NCBI GenBank assembly: GCA_028023455.1
Contig: JAQFVV010006231.1
Coordinates: 4,790,036 to 4,854,035, forward strand
Source of the DNA: Epiperipatus broadwayi
Taxonomy: Eukaryota > Onychophora > Udeonychophora > Euonychophora > Peripatidae
DNA: 64,000 bases
Reading direction: 5' to 3'
Shown here: in pieces, positions 12,513 through 22,320 of the stretch
Numbering within the stretch: the stretch's first letter is position 1
Layout of the letters: every line of letters begins with the position of its first letter
The notes under the pieces: generated by a model
Databases searched by the model: none
Told to the model about the DNA's origin: nothing
The model's input: only the letters and a program-made list of their open reading frames with translations
Position numbers and translations under genes: made by a program

Positions 12513-13510
12513 TTAATTCAGTGTTGTGCACATTGAACTCACTGGTATCATATTTTCCTCCTCATCAAATCAAAAGAAATCTTCCTGACATTTCATCTTT
12601 TGGAGTTTGGTTTTCATTGTGCTCTCTCCTTTCAGCTGCCATAGCATGGGTTATGGTATTATTTGAGTTGAGAGACTGCACTAGATTTTAACTTATCTGA
12701 TATGACATGATTTTAGTAGTATAGAAGTATTAGATTTATAGACATTTTGAATATTTGCATTACTATTAAGCCAAGAAAATTGTGTTCTTTTTTGCATTTC
12801 CTGCTTTTGAGGTATGGTAGAAAAAGGCTGAGAATGTGGAGTATTTCTACTGTTCTGCCAAATTTCCCAATCATTCATATTATTTTTAAGTAGATTCCTT
12901 CCCCTTTGTAATATTTTTTAGGCATCAAAACCTCTTGAGGATCAATTTTTCACTGTCGTATCATGTTTGTCACTTGGGATTCTGATTCCAGTGTTTTCTC
13001 CTGAAATTGCCTTCTTTATTGTGAGATCCAGACACTTCCAGTACAGTGCCATCTGTGGTGTCTATTTTTGTGAAATTTTTAGTTCCAACCAGTTCCAATT
13101 TTGCATTTATTACTGTGGGCTTATTTTTGACTTTTGCCTTCTGAGATTTTTGGGTATTGAGCAAATGTTGATCAATAATTGGTATCCTAACTTTATTTTG
13201 AGTTTCTATTAATTTTTCTGTGATATTTTTATAAGAATCTGGTGTTTTTGTTATAACATTATTTTTGGTTTCATTCTCAATTTTACTCTTTATCAGAATT
13301 TTTTGTCATTGTATTTAGCATAGATTTCTGGGGTATATAATCATTGTTGATACTATTTTGTGTTACTTTGACAGGTTTTTTAAGGTTTTCTTTAATTTTA
13401 CTGTTTGAATTCTGAGTGTTACAGCTCATTTTCTTTCTGCTCTGTTTAGACTGAGGCTTCTCCCCAGAATCCATTTTGAACTGTTTATCAAAACGTTTCA
13501 CAATGGAAAT
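12513..13510 (-). pseudogene. Antisense protein-coding relic of unknown family in the TUBGCP2 intron
   Basis: Reading the minus strand from about 13510 to 12513 gives successive blocks of hydrophilic, non-repetitive protein in shifting frames: KRFDKQFKMDSGEKPQSKQS, then after a frameshift near 13290 VRIPIIDQHLLNTQKSQKAK and TKIDTTDGTVLEVSGSHNKE, then after stops NDWEIWQNSRNTPHSQPF and MAAERREHNENQTPKDEM, ending ENMIPVSSMCTTLN plus a stop at 12513. No introns are needed between blocks, and at least three frameshifts or stops interrupt them. This looks like a decayed retrocopy or the dead last exon of a gene. The composition (Lys, Asn, Ser, Gln rich, no membrane segment) suggests a disordered nuclear or RNA-related protein, but I do not recognise the family. 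Confidence 0.55.
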
Positions 13511-14619
13511 GAAGTTCTAATAATCTAATTTCCCTTTTTTAATGCCTTTAATCTTCTGAATATTTAAGAAAGTCTCTTACCTTTGCTGTAATCCTAATAA
13601 GAGGTCAATTTTTCAACAAATTCACAGTAAATCCAATACAAATAAAATTACTTGATGTGTCCCTTTATTTGCTAGAATGCGCCACCTAGTGACACTCTGT
13701 TCTCTCTCTTTTTAAGGGGAAAAATAAAACTTATTGATTAGTTTATTCTGATATATGTATGGTGATTCCATTCCAAACAGTACCAATAGTATTTAATGTA
13801 CTATTATTTGAAGTTATCGCTGAATATTAAAATAGAATTATTTTTTTCTTGCACAAAGCTAGAGCCACTATAGCTTTTGTCTAACAAGTATTGCCCTAAA
13901 TAGTTTTGCGGTAATAAATCATTCAAACCTAAAAATAAGTTTTTTTGTAAATGGGGAATCCTTATAATGAAATGATTGTTTCAGTCATAACTTGTCACTG
14001 AATTAGTATATTATTTGAAAGAATGTATTCCAGATTAACTAAAAAATTTGAATTTAAATAAAAATACTTAAGCATATAAATTGAAATGGCATTTCATTAT
14101 ATCTAAACTGTAATAATAAAATTTATGTGTATACTAAATCATATTTAGGAAATATGCTATGAAATTATTAGTAAACATAGAATAATTTTTTTTATTATTT
14201 TCCCAATATAATTACTTTTGCTTAGCATAGTAAATAAATTAATATATCTGGTTGATAACTTAACGTTTGTCTTTTTAGTTTATTATTTCTACAAGAGAAC
14301 ATTATTTAATTGTTCTTTATATTCACAATTTTCATTGTTATTTGAAATATAGCAAGTGAAAAAGAAAATATATCAAAAAACTTGAATCACTAACTTTTTA
14401 AAATATATTTTAAAAAAAAAAATGTGCTGATTATATAAGTGTTATTACAAAGTTAATAGGAACCTTGCTGCAAGAAAAATATAAGGAAATTAAATAAAAT
14501 TAAATCATTGAGTGTTATCGTAAATCTAATATGAACATTATTCTAAGAAGTAAAATTTAAAAAAAAAAAAACTTAACATTTTTATTATAGAATAGAGGAA
14601 GTATTGTAAATGTATATCC
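13511..14619. other. Intronic DNA without a recognised feature
   Basis: Contains a GC-richer string GCGCCACCTAGTGACAC near 13680, the sort of sequence found at ends of small DNA transposons, but no partner end was found. The minus strand near 13575-13590 has an AAGGTAAGAG donor-like string that may belong to the antisense relic. Otherwise AT-rich. Confidence 0.45.
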
Positions 14620-14633
14620 AATTACTTATTATA
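14620..14633 (+). repeat. Target-site duplication of the Penelope-like element (left)
   Basis: AATTACTTATTATA, repeated exactly at 16004-16017, brackets the element. The low-complexity AT sequence makes a 14-bp match somewhat less decisive than it would be in mixed sequence. Confidence 0.65.
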
Positions 14634-16003
14634 ATAATATAAATCGTGCTATCACACTTACTACGTAAAGCTGTAACAACAAATAGAAAAATAAATTAAA
14701 TGGCTGAGCACTTTCAAGAAGATGTACTTCTCATAATCATAGCCAGTTATGACTTGTTCTTTGAAATCATTATATAAATACAATATGCAATTGAGTCCTT
14801 AAGACCATCTTTTTGAAATAGCAAAACATGCTTCTTTACGATTAATGGCGAAGGAGTCCTCTGCAATAAAGTAAGCCTCCTTTACCTTTCGCTTAACATC
14901 ATGCCTCTCAGTACAAATCAATTTTGCAGATGCGGGTTCGAACACGTCATGATTCTTTTTGATGCTGAGCAAAAATTGAAGTTATTCTGGATTAGTATGT
15001 GACTTTTTATATCTATACATATGTTGTGACATCCTAATAGCTATGGTGGCTCTTGTTTCACCATAGTATGAAGCTTTGCATCCATTATGAGGGCATGCCA
15101 CTCTGTACACGGCCTGTGGGGTCTGATCAGAAGCTATAGTGTCTTTAGTGTTGTTAATAAGCCTATTAGTTGATATAGGTGTATGAAAACTCAAACGAAA
15201 TTCTGTAGAGAAAGTCCTATAGAATGTTTTATGCAAAGAGTGCACATAGAGCAACAACAGCCAAGGCTTGTTGTCTTCAACTCTGTGTTTTCCAATATTA
15301 TTAATAAACTGCCTAATCTTGCTATAAACTATACTGTGCATGTATCCTGATTTGATTAAGTTGTTAGTATAATTAATCGTGTTAGACTTTCTGTCTGCCT
15401 CAAATTTGCACAAATAGTAATTTCTAAAAAGAAATGATGTCAACCCAGCAAATTTGTGAGTCCTAGGCATGTATGAATCAGGGTGAATCTGTCCTCGAAC
15501 TTCTGGTGGCTTCATGACCATTGTATAGTTAAGCAAACTTCCTTCTCTGTGTACATTGACATCTAAATATTTTACCTCTTGCTTTATATCTTCCCTTGTA
15601 ATATTCAAATTTAATGATGTGCTCGCTTGTATCTGAGCTTTGATTTGCTCAACAATATTTTCTGGAGCAGCAATGAGTAAGTCGTCAACATACCTCATAT
15701 ATATCACATTATTATCTACTATGTTGTATTTAGATAATACTTGTTTTTCATAAAAATTCAAATAGATGCTAGCCATGATGCCGCTCATGGGTAATCCCAT
15801 GGGCCACCCATCATTCATGTGGTACCAATTATCTTCAAACTTTGCCATTATATTTGCATCCAACCATCTCAAAAATTCTGTGATGAAACAAATGCGAGCC
15901 TGAGCCACATTTTCTGTTTGTTATAGCTTTACGTCGTGTGATAGCACGATTTATATTATCATATTTAGACAAACATAAAGTATAAATCTACAGGCTATTA
16001 CTT
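14634..16003 (-). mobile_element. Penelope-like retroelement, 5'-truncated, with inverted ends
   Basis: A 1.37-kb element is bracketed by a 14-bp direct repeat. It codes on the minus strand for the second half of a reverse transcriptase followed by a GIY-YIG endonuclease, the domain order that defines Penelope-like elements. Its two ends are inverted copies of each other: about 14634-14680 carries ATAATATAAATCGTGCTATC then ACGTAAAGCTG, and about 15923-15959 carries the reverse complement. Inverted terminal extensions and variable target duplications are known from this class. The fingers part of RT is missing, so this copy could not move itself. Confidence 0.8.
14799..15908 (-). pseudogene. 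Penelope-like reverse transcriptase and GIY-YIG endonuclease, broken by one stop
   Basis: The minus-strand frame opens at the truncated 5' end (no true ATG start; the first codon of the open frame is GTG) and reads through the RT palm. GLPMSG appears near residue 38 and the catalytic YMRYVDDLL near residue 70 (plus-strand 15675-15700). It then runs through thumb/connector sequence and into the endonuclease, with YRVACPHNGCKASYYGET and RMSQH. In this family the endonuclease joins RT directly, as here. A TAA at 14982-14984 interrupts it. The same frame then continues 60 more residues to TAA at 14799-14801, including KRKVKEAYFI, where a GIY-YIG domain carries its catalytic Glu. A single nonsense change in an otherwise intact frame suggests a fairly recent death. 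Confidence 0.85.
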
Positions 16004-16017
16004 AATTACTTATTATA
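16004..16017 (+). repeat. Target-site duplication of the Penelope-like element (right)
   Basis: AATTACTTATTATA, identical to 14620-14633. Confidence 0.65.
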
Positions 16018-16202
16018 TAACTAATCTGATCCATGATTTTTTTTGAAAAAGTTTGATTTTCCTTCAGGTATAATTTACTAGTTATGATGCAGAATGTGAA
16101 AATATTTTTTAAGAAATACAAATAAACATTGCAATATATTACAAAAGATATGTATACAGCATAACATGAAAACTGAAGAATACGTTTACATATAATTTTT
16201 CA

Positions 16203-16506
16203 TATATAATTAGAAACCAACCAGTAACCACCTAAACATTCACAATAAAGATAGTAATCAATATTTCTCACTGTAATGCAGACATGTTTATTTCATGTTT
16301 AAAGAGGTTTATTTAAACTTCATTGTATCAATATTTCATTCTCTGTGGTCAAGTTGTCCATATATATTCAATGGACCATTAATAAGAGTGGATTTCCATT
16401 CTTGCTATTAAAAGGTGAGATGGTTGCCTTGACAGCAGTAAGAAATATTGATTACTATATTTATTGTGAATATTTAGGTGGTTACTGGTTGGTTTCTAAT
16501 TATATA
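16203..16506. repeat. Foldback (MITE-like) with 72-bp arms
   Basis: 16203-16274 and 16435-16506 are reverse complements with only a few mismatches. The outer part reads TATATAATTAGAAACCAACC and continues CAGTAACCACCTAAA. The 160-bp loop has no recognised content. No clear target duplication was found outside the arms. It could be a small non-autonomous DNA transposon or a local inverted duplication. Confidence 0.75.
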
Positions 16507-16796
16507 ATTATCCCATTTAGCTTTAAGCATTATTTCACTTATTACTGTATTTAAATTTTACATATATAGACAAGATTTTTAACAAATTTATAAACAAATT
16601 TAATTGCTTTGATATTTGAGGTTATGTTACAGATTGTGAGTTGTAAATCATTTTTTCAATCTAATCATGATTGATATTTTATTTTAATACAATTGATTTT
16701 GTAAATCCAGTTTCACATAAATAGTAAATCTCTTACTGCCTTTTTCGTCAGTTCAGAATAATTATTTCCTATCAATTAAAATTTAAATTGCTATAA

Positions 16797-16801
16797 GATC
16801 A
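16797..16801 (+). repeat. Target-site duplication GATCA (left) of the LTR element
   Basis: Five bases GATCA directly before the left LTR, repeated at 19819-19823 directly after the right LTR. Five-base duplications are usual for Ty3/gypsy integrases. Confidence 0.8.
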
Positions 16802-17535
16802 TCCTGTGTCTTATGACCAGCAAGTAAATGAATGGACAAAGGCAGAATTGAGATGGTAAGATTATACTTTAATACGAATAATTTTAACTATATACATTGT
16901 CTATTATAAGGCGTAATAAAATAATAAAACGTCGTGGTGTCCTGCATATAATAACTAGTCCTGCTTTGGACTTACAGAGGCAGGAGTCTCTAACATAATT
17001 AATACTCAGAACAATTAGATCAGGTTATGGGGGTTTATATATCCCTCAAGACTTCTGGAGTCTTTTACATTCCTAACCATATATGGTGTTTTCACACACA
17101 CGCAGTGTTTTTACATTTCTCACTATATATGGTATTTTACACAGTTTTCTGACCCTATAAGGTGAGCTGGGCTTTCTATGATTTAACATTGTAATTTGAC
17201 ACAATCGTTATACATAATTGCTATACAGTTATTCTTATTTTACATATTCATTATATATTATAGTTATTACTTTTATTCTACATTTATTATTGTACTCTTA
17301 TTATTATACAATTATTAATCTTATTTTACATACTCTTTTTATTATACAATTATTACTCTTATTTTACATATTCATTATACATTACAGTTATCAGTTTTAT
17401 TCTACATTATCGTACTCTTATTATTATACAATTATTATTCTTATTTTACATACTCTTATTATTATACAATTATTATTATTATTTACATATTCATTATACA
17501 TTATATATGTTTATACCTTGACCTTGAATACTGCA
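16802..17535 (-). repeat. 3' LTR (minus-strand element)
   Basis: Direct repeat of 19142-19818 with a small number of substitutions. Most of the length difference is in the AT-rich block at 17218-17510, which is full of TTATTCTTATTTTACATA-like units that can slip. Long thin reading frames in this block are low-complexity and not genes. Confidence 0.9.
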
Positions 17536-17548
17536 CTCCTCCCCCACT
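17536..17548 (-). promoter_or_regulatory. Polypurine tract of the LTR element
   Basis: On the minus strand the 13 bases AGTGGGGGAGGAG (one T) end exactly at the start of the 3' LTR. This is where plus-strand DNA synthesis is primed in LTR elements, and it fixes the element's direction. Confidence 0.85.
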
Positions 17549-17619
17549 CCAGAAGTATGGTTTTTCACCTAACAGTCTTTGAGTTGAGACGGTTGCTGGC
17601 AGTCTTTGCTGTGCTCCGC

Positions 17620-18110
17620 CAATTTGCTGTTTGCTGATGGTGGTTTTGATGCGCCAATTTTTGCTGTGCTATAGGTACTTTCCGGGGTTTTGTTACAATA
17701 GGTTTTCCTCTGTCTCTTAACTCTATCTCTACAGGCGAGGTTTTTAATTTTACTGTTTTTTTTTGAACAAGCTGGGGTAATTATTTTCGATTTTTTTTAT
17801 AACGCATTTTTTTATACCTAGGGGCGCGAACCACTCACGACCTATAATCGAGTTAATGTCTCCCTTCACAATATATATTGGTAGTATTTCTTTAGTTTTC
17901 GTTGTTTCTACTTTTACATTTGCAACTTCTAATATCCTTATGTGATTTTTATTAGCACCCCAGGCCTTGAGTTGAGTCTTCTCTACCCTTGGAGGGAATT
18001 TTAAATTCTGGATTAGTCTTTCTCAATCTTTACTCTTTATCAGCGATATCCCTGCTCCACTATCAATTTCCATAGTTTTGGCTTGCCGATTAGTTTTACA
18101 TTTATCATAA
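17620..18110 (-). pseudogene. Retropepsin-like protease remnant of the LTR element
   Basis: Minus-strand reading gives MEIDSGAGISLIK (active-site Asp-Ser-Gly at plus-strand 18050-18064), an in-frame TGA at 18023-18025, and then LKFPPRVEKTQLKAWGANKN. After that come YIVKGDINSIIGREWFAPLG, with the second retropepsin motif 'IIGREW' near 17827-17849, and a linker PVEIELRDRGKPIV followed by KPRKVP. In Ty3/gypsy elements that linker leads directly into RT. Here it breaks off into unrelated sequence just before the polypurine tract, which marks the deletion point at about 17640-17660. Confidence 0.75.
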
Positions 18111-18221
18111 TTTGATCAGAATCGTTTATAGTAGCACTTTTTATGTAGCTACTTTCCATCGCTTCGCACGAAAATTCTCTGTTCGGCTTTGTATGGTGGT
18201 GCCATCTTTCGAGATACTCAG

Positions 18222-18976
18222 TTATTTTCTGATAACTTTCAGTTTCTGGCATATTGCAATCACAGGCTTTGTGACCGATTTTTCTACATCAGTAACATTT
18301 AATTTATCGGTTTTGGGTTTAACTCCAAACGTTTTAAATATTGTAGTTTGAAGTGGTTCGGGTCTCGTGCAACTTCTGAACTCTCTCGCTTGGTCAAGCA
18401 GCAATTCATAAGCTGTTCCACGTCTGATAGCTTCTTCGTAAGTTAGGTCTTTTATTGCCAATAAGATCTGCCTAAACTGGTCATCAATTATTCCGTATAA
18501 TAGCTGTTCTAGAAGAGCTTCTTCTAAATATTTACCATAAAGGCATGGCTTTGCCATCTCTCTTAAACCAATGTCATATTCTTTTATTTTCTCATTTTTT
18601 CTTTGCCTTCTGCCTCTAAAGTGCAATTGAGCAATAAACTTGGATGGTTGGGGATTGAAATATTTATTTAGCTGTGTTACGAGCTCATCGTATTTCTGCG
18701 TCTCCGGCGAATTTCCACATAGTTTGTTTGCTATTTCGATTACACTCTCGCCTGCGAAGCATCGTATTTCTGCGTCTCCGGCGAATTTCCACATAGTTTG
18801 TTTGCTATTTCGATTACCCTCTCGCCTGCGAAGCAAAGTAATGAGACTACTTTTACAGTATTCTCGGTAATACTATTCAGTATAAAGTAATTTTTTATCC
18901 TCTGAACATACAGTGGCCAATCACTCGGATTTTGTACATTAAATTCGCAAATAGAAACTTACAATATGCTCGCCAT
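18222..18976 (-). pseudogene. Gag remnant (capsid and zinc knuckle) of the LTR element
   Basis: Minus-strand translation from ATG at 18976 gives a stop soon after, then FNVQNPSDWPLYVQRIKNYF and, after a repeat-induced frameshift, YDELVTQLNKYFNPQPSKFI, then EKIKEYDIGLREMAKPC and a long helical region up to about 18320. This is the usual Ty3/gypsy capsid order. A nucleocapsid knuckle of CX2CX4HX4C form is visible in another frame at 18256-18297 (CY*CRKIGHKACDC) with a TGA inside it. A 74-bp tandem duplication breaks the frame. The protein is therefore dead by several independent lesions. Confidence 0.75.
18687..18834. repeat. 74-bp tandem duplication inside gag
   Basis: Units 18687-18760 and 18761-18834 differ at one base (TTACACTCTC versus TTACCCTCTC). 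Because 74 is not a multiple of 3 it shifts the gag frame. It is confined to this element and looks recent. Confidence 0.9.
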
Positions 18977-19120
18977 TTCTCTATTGATTCAAATCCACTT
19001 ACGATTTGTCTCAGCTTGCTGTTTAGGCAATTATTTCCAGATTCGATCCTATGATGACCAAACCAATTTTTAATGTAGTTCCGTTCCTGTATTGACTGCC
19101 ACTTTCTTTCAGATTCGATT

Positions 19121-19138
19121 CCTGTGTCAACTGCGCCA
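19121..19138 (-). promoter_or_regulatory. Putative primer binding site of the LTR element
   Basis: Three bases inside the 5' LTR the minus strand reads TGGCGCAGTTGACACAGG. A TGG start just inside the LTR is what a tRNA 3' CCA end would pair with. The matching tRNA was not identified; a Ser-type primer is one possibility from related elements. Confidence 0.5.
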
Positions 19139-19141
19139 ATA

Positions 19142-19818
19142 TGCTGTGCCTTATGACCAGCAAGTAAATGAATGGACAAAGGCAGAATTGAGATGGTAAG
19201 ATTATACTTTAATACGAATAATTTTAACTATATACATTACCTATTATAAGGCATAATAAAATAACAAAAGGTCGTGGTGACCTGCATATAATAACTAGTC
19301 CTGCTTTGGACTTACAGAGGCAGGAGTCTCTGACATAATTAATACTGAGAACAATTAGATCAGGTTATGGGGGTTTATATACCCCTCAAAACTTCTGGAG
19401 TCTTTTACATTCTTAACCATATATGGTGTTTTCACATACGTTTTTACATATACGCAGTGTTTTTACATTTTTCACCCTATATGGTATTTTACACAGTTTT
19501 CTGACCCTATAAGGTCAGCTGGGCTTTCTATGATTTAACAACATTGTAATTTGACACAATCGTTATACATAATTGCTATACAGTTATTCTTATTTTATAC
19601 AATTATTCTTATTTTACATACTCTTCTTATTATACAATTATTACTTATTTTACATATTCATTATACATTACAGTTATCAGTTTTATTCTACATTATTGTA
19701 CTCTTATTATTATACAATTATTATTCTTATTTTACATACTCTTATTATTATACAATTATTATTATTTACATATTCATTATATATTATATATGTTTATACC
19801 TTGACCTTGAATACTGCA
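19142..19818 (-). repeat. 5' LTR (minus-strand element)
   Basis: Intact TG...CA ends (TGCTGTGCC ... ACTGCA). It is followed by the target duplication GATCA at 19819-19823. Confidence 0.9.
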
Positions 19819-19823
19819 GATCA

Positions 19824-20859
19824 ATTAATTATTCTCTTTTTATTTAAAGGGATGTTAGAATTAAAAATATCAACTAATCAATGCAATTAATAATCAATGA
19901 GATACAAAAATGCACCTTAAAGAAATAAAAAATTTAAAGACATAAGCAAAATGTACTGTACTTCCATGCAGTTTCAAGTCATTTGATCATATGTATTTGG
20001 ACTAGTTTATTTAATTTGAGATTTGGGGAAATAATTTAAATAATGGCAAAAACAAGATCCATGTACAGACTAGTTTGACAACTTTTTTTTTTATTATATA
20101 GAAATTTGTTGGGAATTCCATGACTTCCAAAAATTGTGGACCACTTGTATACAGTACATAATTATTAGTTAAAATATAGGAGAAAGTTTGCATTCCTAAA
20201 TTAATCAATGATATTTATGTAAAACCATGAAAACCAGAACTGTTTTCATTGAAGATTTTAATTAAATATTCATATCATTTGTGCAAAAGATGATGCAACT
20301 TCAGTTATTGGTGATCTGCATTCAAAATCTATGTCTTATTTAAAATTGGATGGCATGATAAGCACACATAATTCTAAATATTCATTTTGAAAGTTTATTT
20401 TTGGAGTATTTTCTTTCTGAATAAGCCAGAAATTTTGGTTGCAGATAATAATATCACAAATGTCAAATTTTTGGCTGTGCTCTCATTACTTTTGTAGATA
20501 CTGTTAGAATTACTTGAAAAGGAAACCACAATTAAAATATACATTTAGATGTTTATTCCAAATGTTTTTGAATGACAGTTAACATTTGACAGAAAAATGA
20601 ATAATAAAAATGAGGTTTATGAAGCTTAAAAAAACATATCAAAAACTAAGAATATGTTAATATATCATATCATATACTATAATGTTTATTATTAATTTGA
20701 TGTTCAATTTTCTATTATGCCAATTATATGAATATCCTTCGCCCACCAAATGCAAAATCATTTGAAGTAAATTATTTTATGTTTGTGCATTTTAATTATA
20801 ATATTTTTTAAAATTATTTGATAATATTAATGTTTTTTTTTTTTTTGTTTATTGTTTAG
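19824..20859. other. Intronic DNA before the last TUBGCP2 exon
   Basis: AT-rich. No repeat or reading frame of note. It ends in a long poly-T tract and AG at 20858-20859. Confidence 0.5.
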
Positions 20860-20962
20860 ACTTGATTTTAATGGTTACTATACAGAAAAATTAGAAAAAA
20901 TGGCCATGGAACGCTCATTAGTGGAAACTTCAACTAAAACAGATTTACTTGGATCTTTTTGA
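20860..20962 (+). CDS. TUBGCP2: TUBGCP2 last coding exon and stop
   Basis: After the AG acceptor, the first base completes the split Arg codon. The exon then reads LDFNGYYTEKLEKMAMERSL and ends TKTDLLGSF with TGA at 20960-20962. The motif LDFNG[FY]Y[TS]E+LE is the hallmark of the extreme C-terminus of GCP2, where the last helix of the GRIP2 (gamma-tubulin-binding) domain ends. The tail after it is shorter than I recall for the vertebrate protein. The frame is continuous with the exon at 2113-2279. Confidence 0.88.
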
Positions 20963-20985
20963 GTATTATCATAAAATTCTGCTGT

Positions 20986-20991
20986 AATAAA
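20986..20991 (+). promoter_or_regulatory. Poly(A) signal of TUBGCP2
   Basis: AATAAA 24 bases after the stop codon. Further AATAAA hexamers near 21117 and 21250 could serve longer 3' UTRs. Confidence 0.5.
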
Positions 20992-22207
20992 AGATCTTGC
21001 CTAACAGTGGAGTTGTCTTTTTTAACTTCAAATGATTTGGAGATGTTTGGGGTTTTTTTTTCCTTTAAGGAAAAAAAAAACACTATTTGAAAAAAGTATA
21101 AAAATTATTTTTGTAAAATAAATAACTACCAACCTTTATTTTAAAAGGAATTTTTCGTGGTTTGAACTGTGAGTAAATTCATCAAAGCTGATTGGTATAT
21201 TGGATATTTTATAAATTTTGTTTATTGTGTTCAGTGTATCTTTTTGTAAAATAAATTTCAAATTATATATAATCAATTGTTATATTGTATGTTATTAAAT
21301 TTTATGATTCACACTATACATAATTAATAATAAATACTTAGGATTTGTTAATTCAATTTTTTTTATAGAAACATTTAAATCAATATTTTTTGTCTAGACT
21401 ATATGTTGTTTGAAACTGAACAATAAAAATAAAAAGTTGCTCAGGAGATTGTGAGACATTCAAGAACTCTAGTGGCAATTTGGGCTTTTAATAATTCTAT
21501 TCAATTAATGTAAACTTAAGTTTTTATTTATATTATCAATTGAGAATCAATCCTGGAACTTCAGTTTGAATCATTAGACATTGAACAATCATTTATTCAC
21601 AGTCTCACCTCTATGCAAAGTTTTGTACTCTTATTTTTGTTTGCATAAATTAATAGCTGTTTGATCTCATAAATCTTATTTCATCTCTCCTTTGTTCTCC
21701 ATCATGTTCTACTTTTAACTTCTTCCTTAACTTTAATTTTTTATTCTATTCAAAGTTAAATTCAACATGCTTCTTGCATCATTTTTTGGCAGACTTCAAT
21801 TTTTCTTTTTGATTCATGGCTAAAGATCATATGCTAATATTTGCATAACATACATAATATACATTTTGTAAATTAGATAAAAAATGTGAATAAATATGCT
21901 TTATGAACTCTTCAAATCTTTTAGAAACTTTTTTTATTCTTGTTAAAATTTTTAATTATATCTTAAATTAATGCTGAACCTGTAATTTATAAATGCAAAA
22001 TCAAAAAAAAAGTTAGAATGGCTATGCTAAAATTAAAAATAATTTTTAATTTGTGTGACTTTTAATACTCACTATTTCTAGACAGAGACGATTATAAACT
22101 TTTTTTTAACTATTTTTCTATGAAGGAACCAGTCATAAATTATTCAGAACATAGAGGAAGCTATAGATCCAAGATAATTGATCAGTTAATCTTATTAATA
22201 ATTATCA
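20992..22207. other. 3' flank of TUBGCP2, no gene seen
   Basis: Probably 3' UTR and intergenic DNA. AT-rich, with several AATAAA hexamers. No repeat with clear ends. Confidence 0.45.
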
Positions 22208-22320
22208 TATATATATATATTGCTTATAACAGTTCTTTCATATACACTTCAATGCAAACAAATTTTCTTAAAAACTTCTTTATTTTCCTTAAAGAACTGT
22301 TATAAGCAATATATATATAT
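22208..22320. repeat. Perfect 30-bp inverted repeat (hairpin)
   Basis: 22208-22237 and 22291-22320 are exact reverse complements: an AT dinucleotide run, then TTGCTTATAACAGTTCTTT and its complement. The 53-base spacer holds no recognised feature. Perfect arms imply a recent origin or a small foldback transposon. Confidence 0.8.

Larger units (their letters stand above)
16802..19818 (-). mobile_element. Ty3/gypsy-type LTR retrotransposon, internally deleted (3.0 kb)
   Basis: Two long direct repeats (734 and 677 bp) flank 1.6 kb. LTRs start TGCTGTG (TCCTGTG in the mutated left copy) and end ACTGCA, giving TG...CA ends, and GATCA flanks the whole. The polypurine tract next to the left LTR, the primer-site candidate next to the right LTR, and the gag and protease remnants all place transcription on the minus strand, so 19142-19818 is the 5' LTR. 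Gag, zinc knuckle and protease are present but broken. Sequence runs from the protease/RT linker straight to the end of the internal region, so RT, RNase H and integrase are missing. It is a deletion derivative needing enzymes in trans. Confidence 0.9.
2280..20859 (+). other. Last intron of TUBGCP2, about 18.6 kb, phase 2
   Basis: The intron runs from GT at 2280 to AG at 20858-20859, with a long poly-T tract before the acceptor. It contains at least five separable mobile elements and an antisense coding relic, each listed on its own. Translation across the junction (NIIYR then LDFNGYY) is uninterrupted and fits the GCP2 family, which is the reason for treating the two exons as one gene. Confidence 0.8.

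Noticed and set aside
17218-17637. Long reading frame rich in Tyr, Ile, Leu and Ser (and its partner at 19551-19890)
   Set aside because: It lies in the AT-rich slippage block of the LTRs and is a translation of simple repeats, on the strand opposite to the element's own genes.
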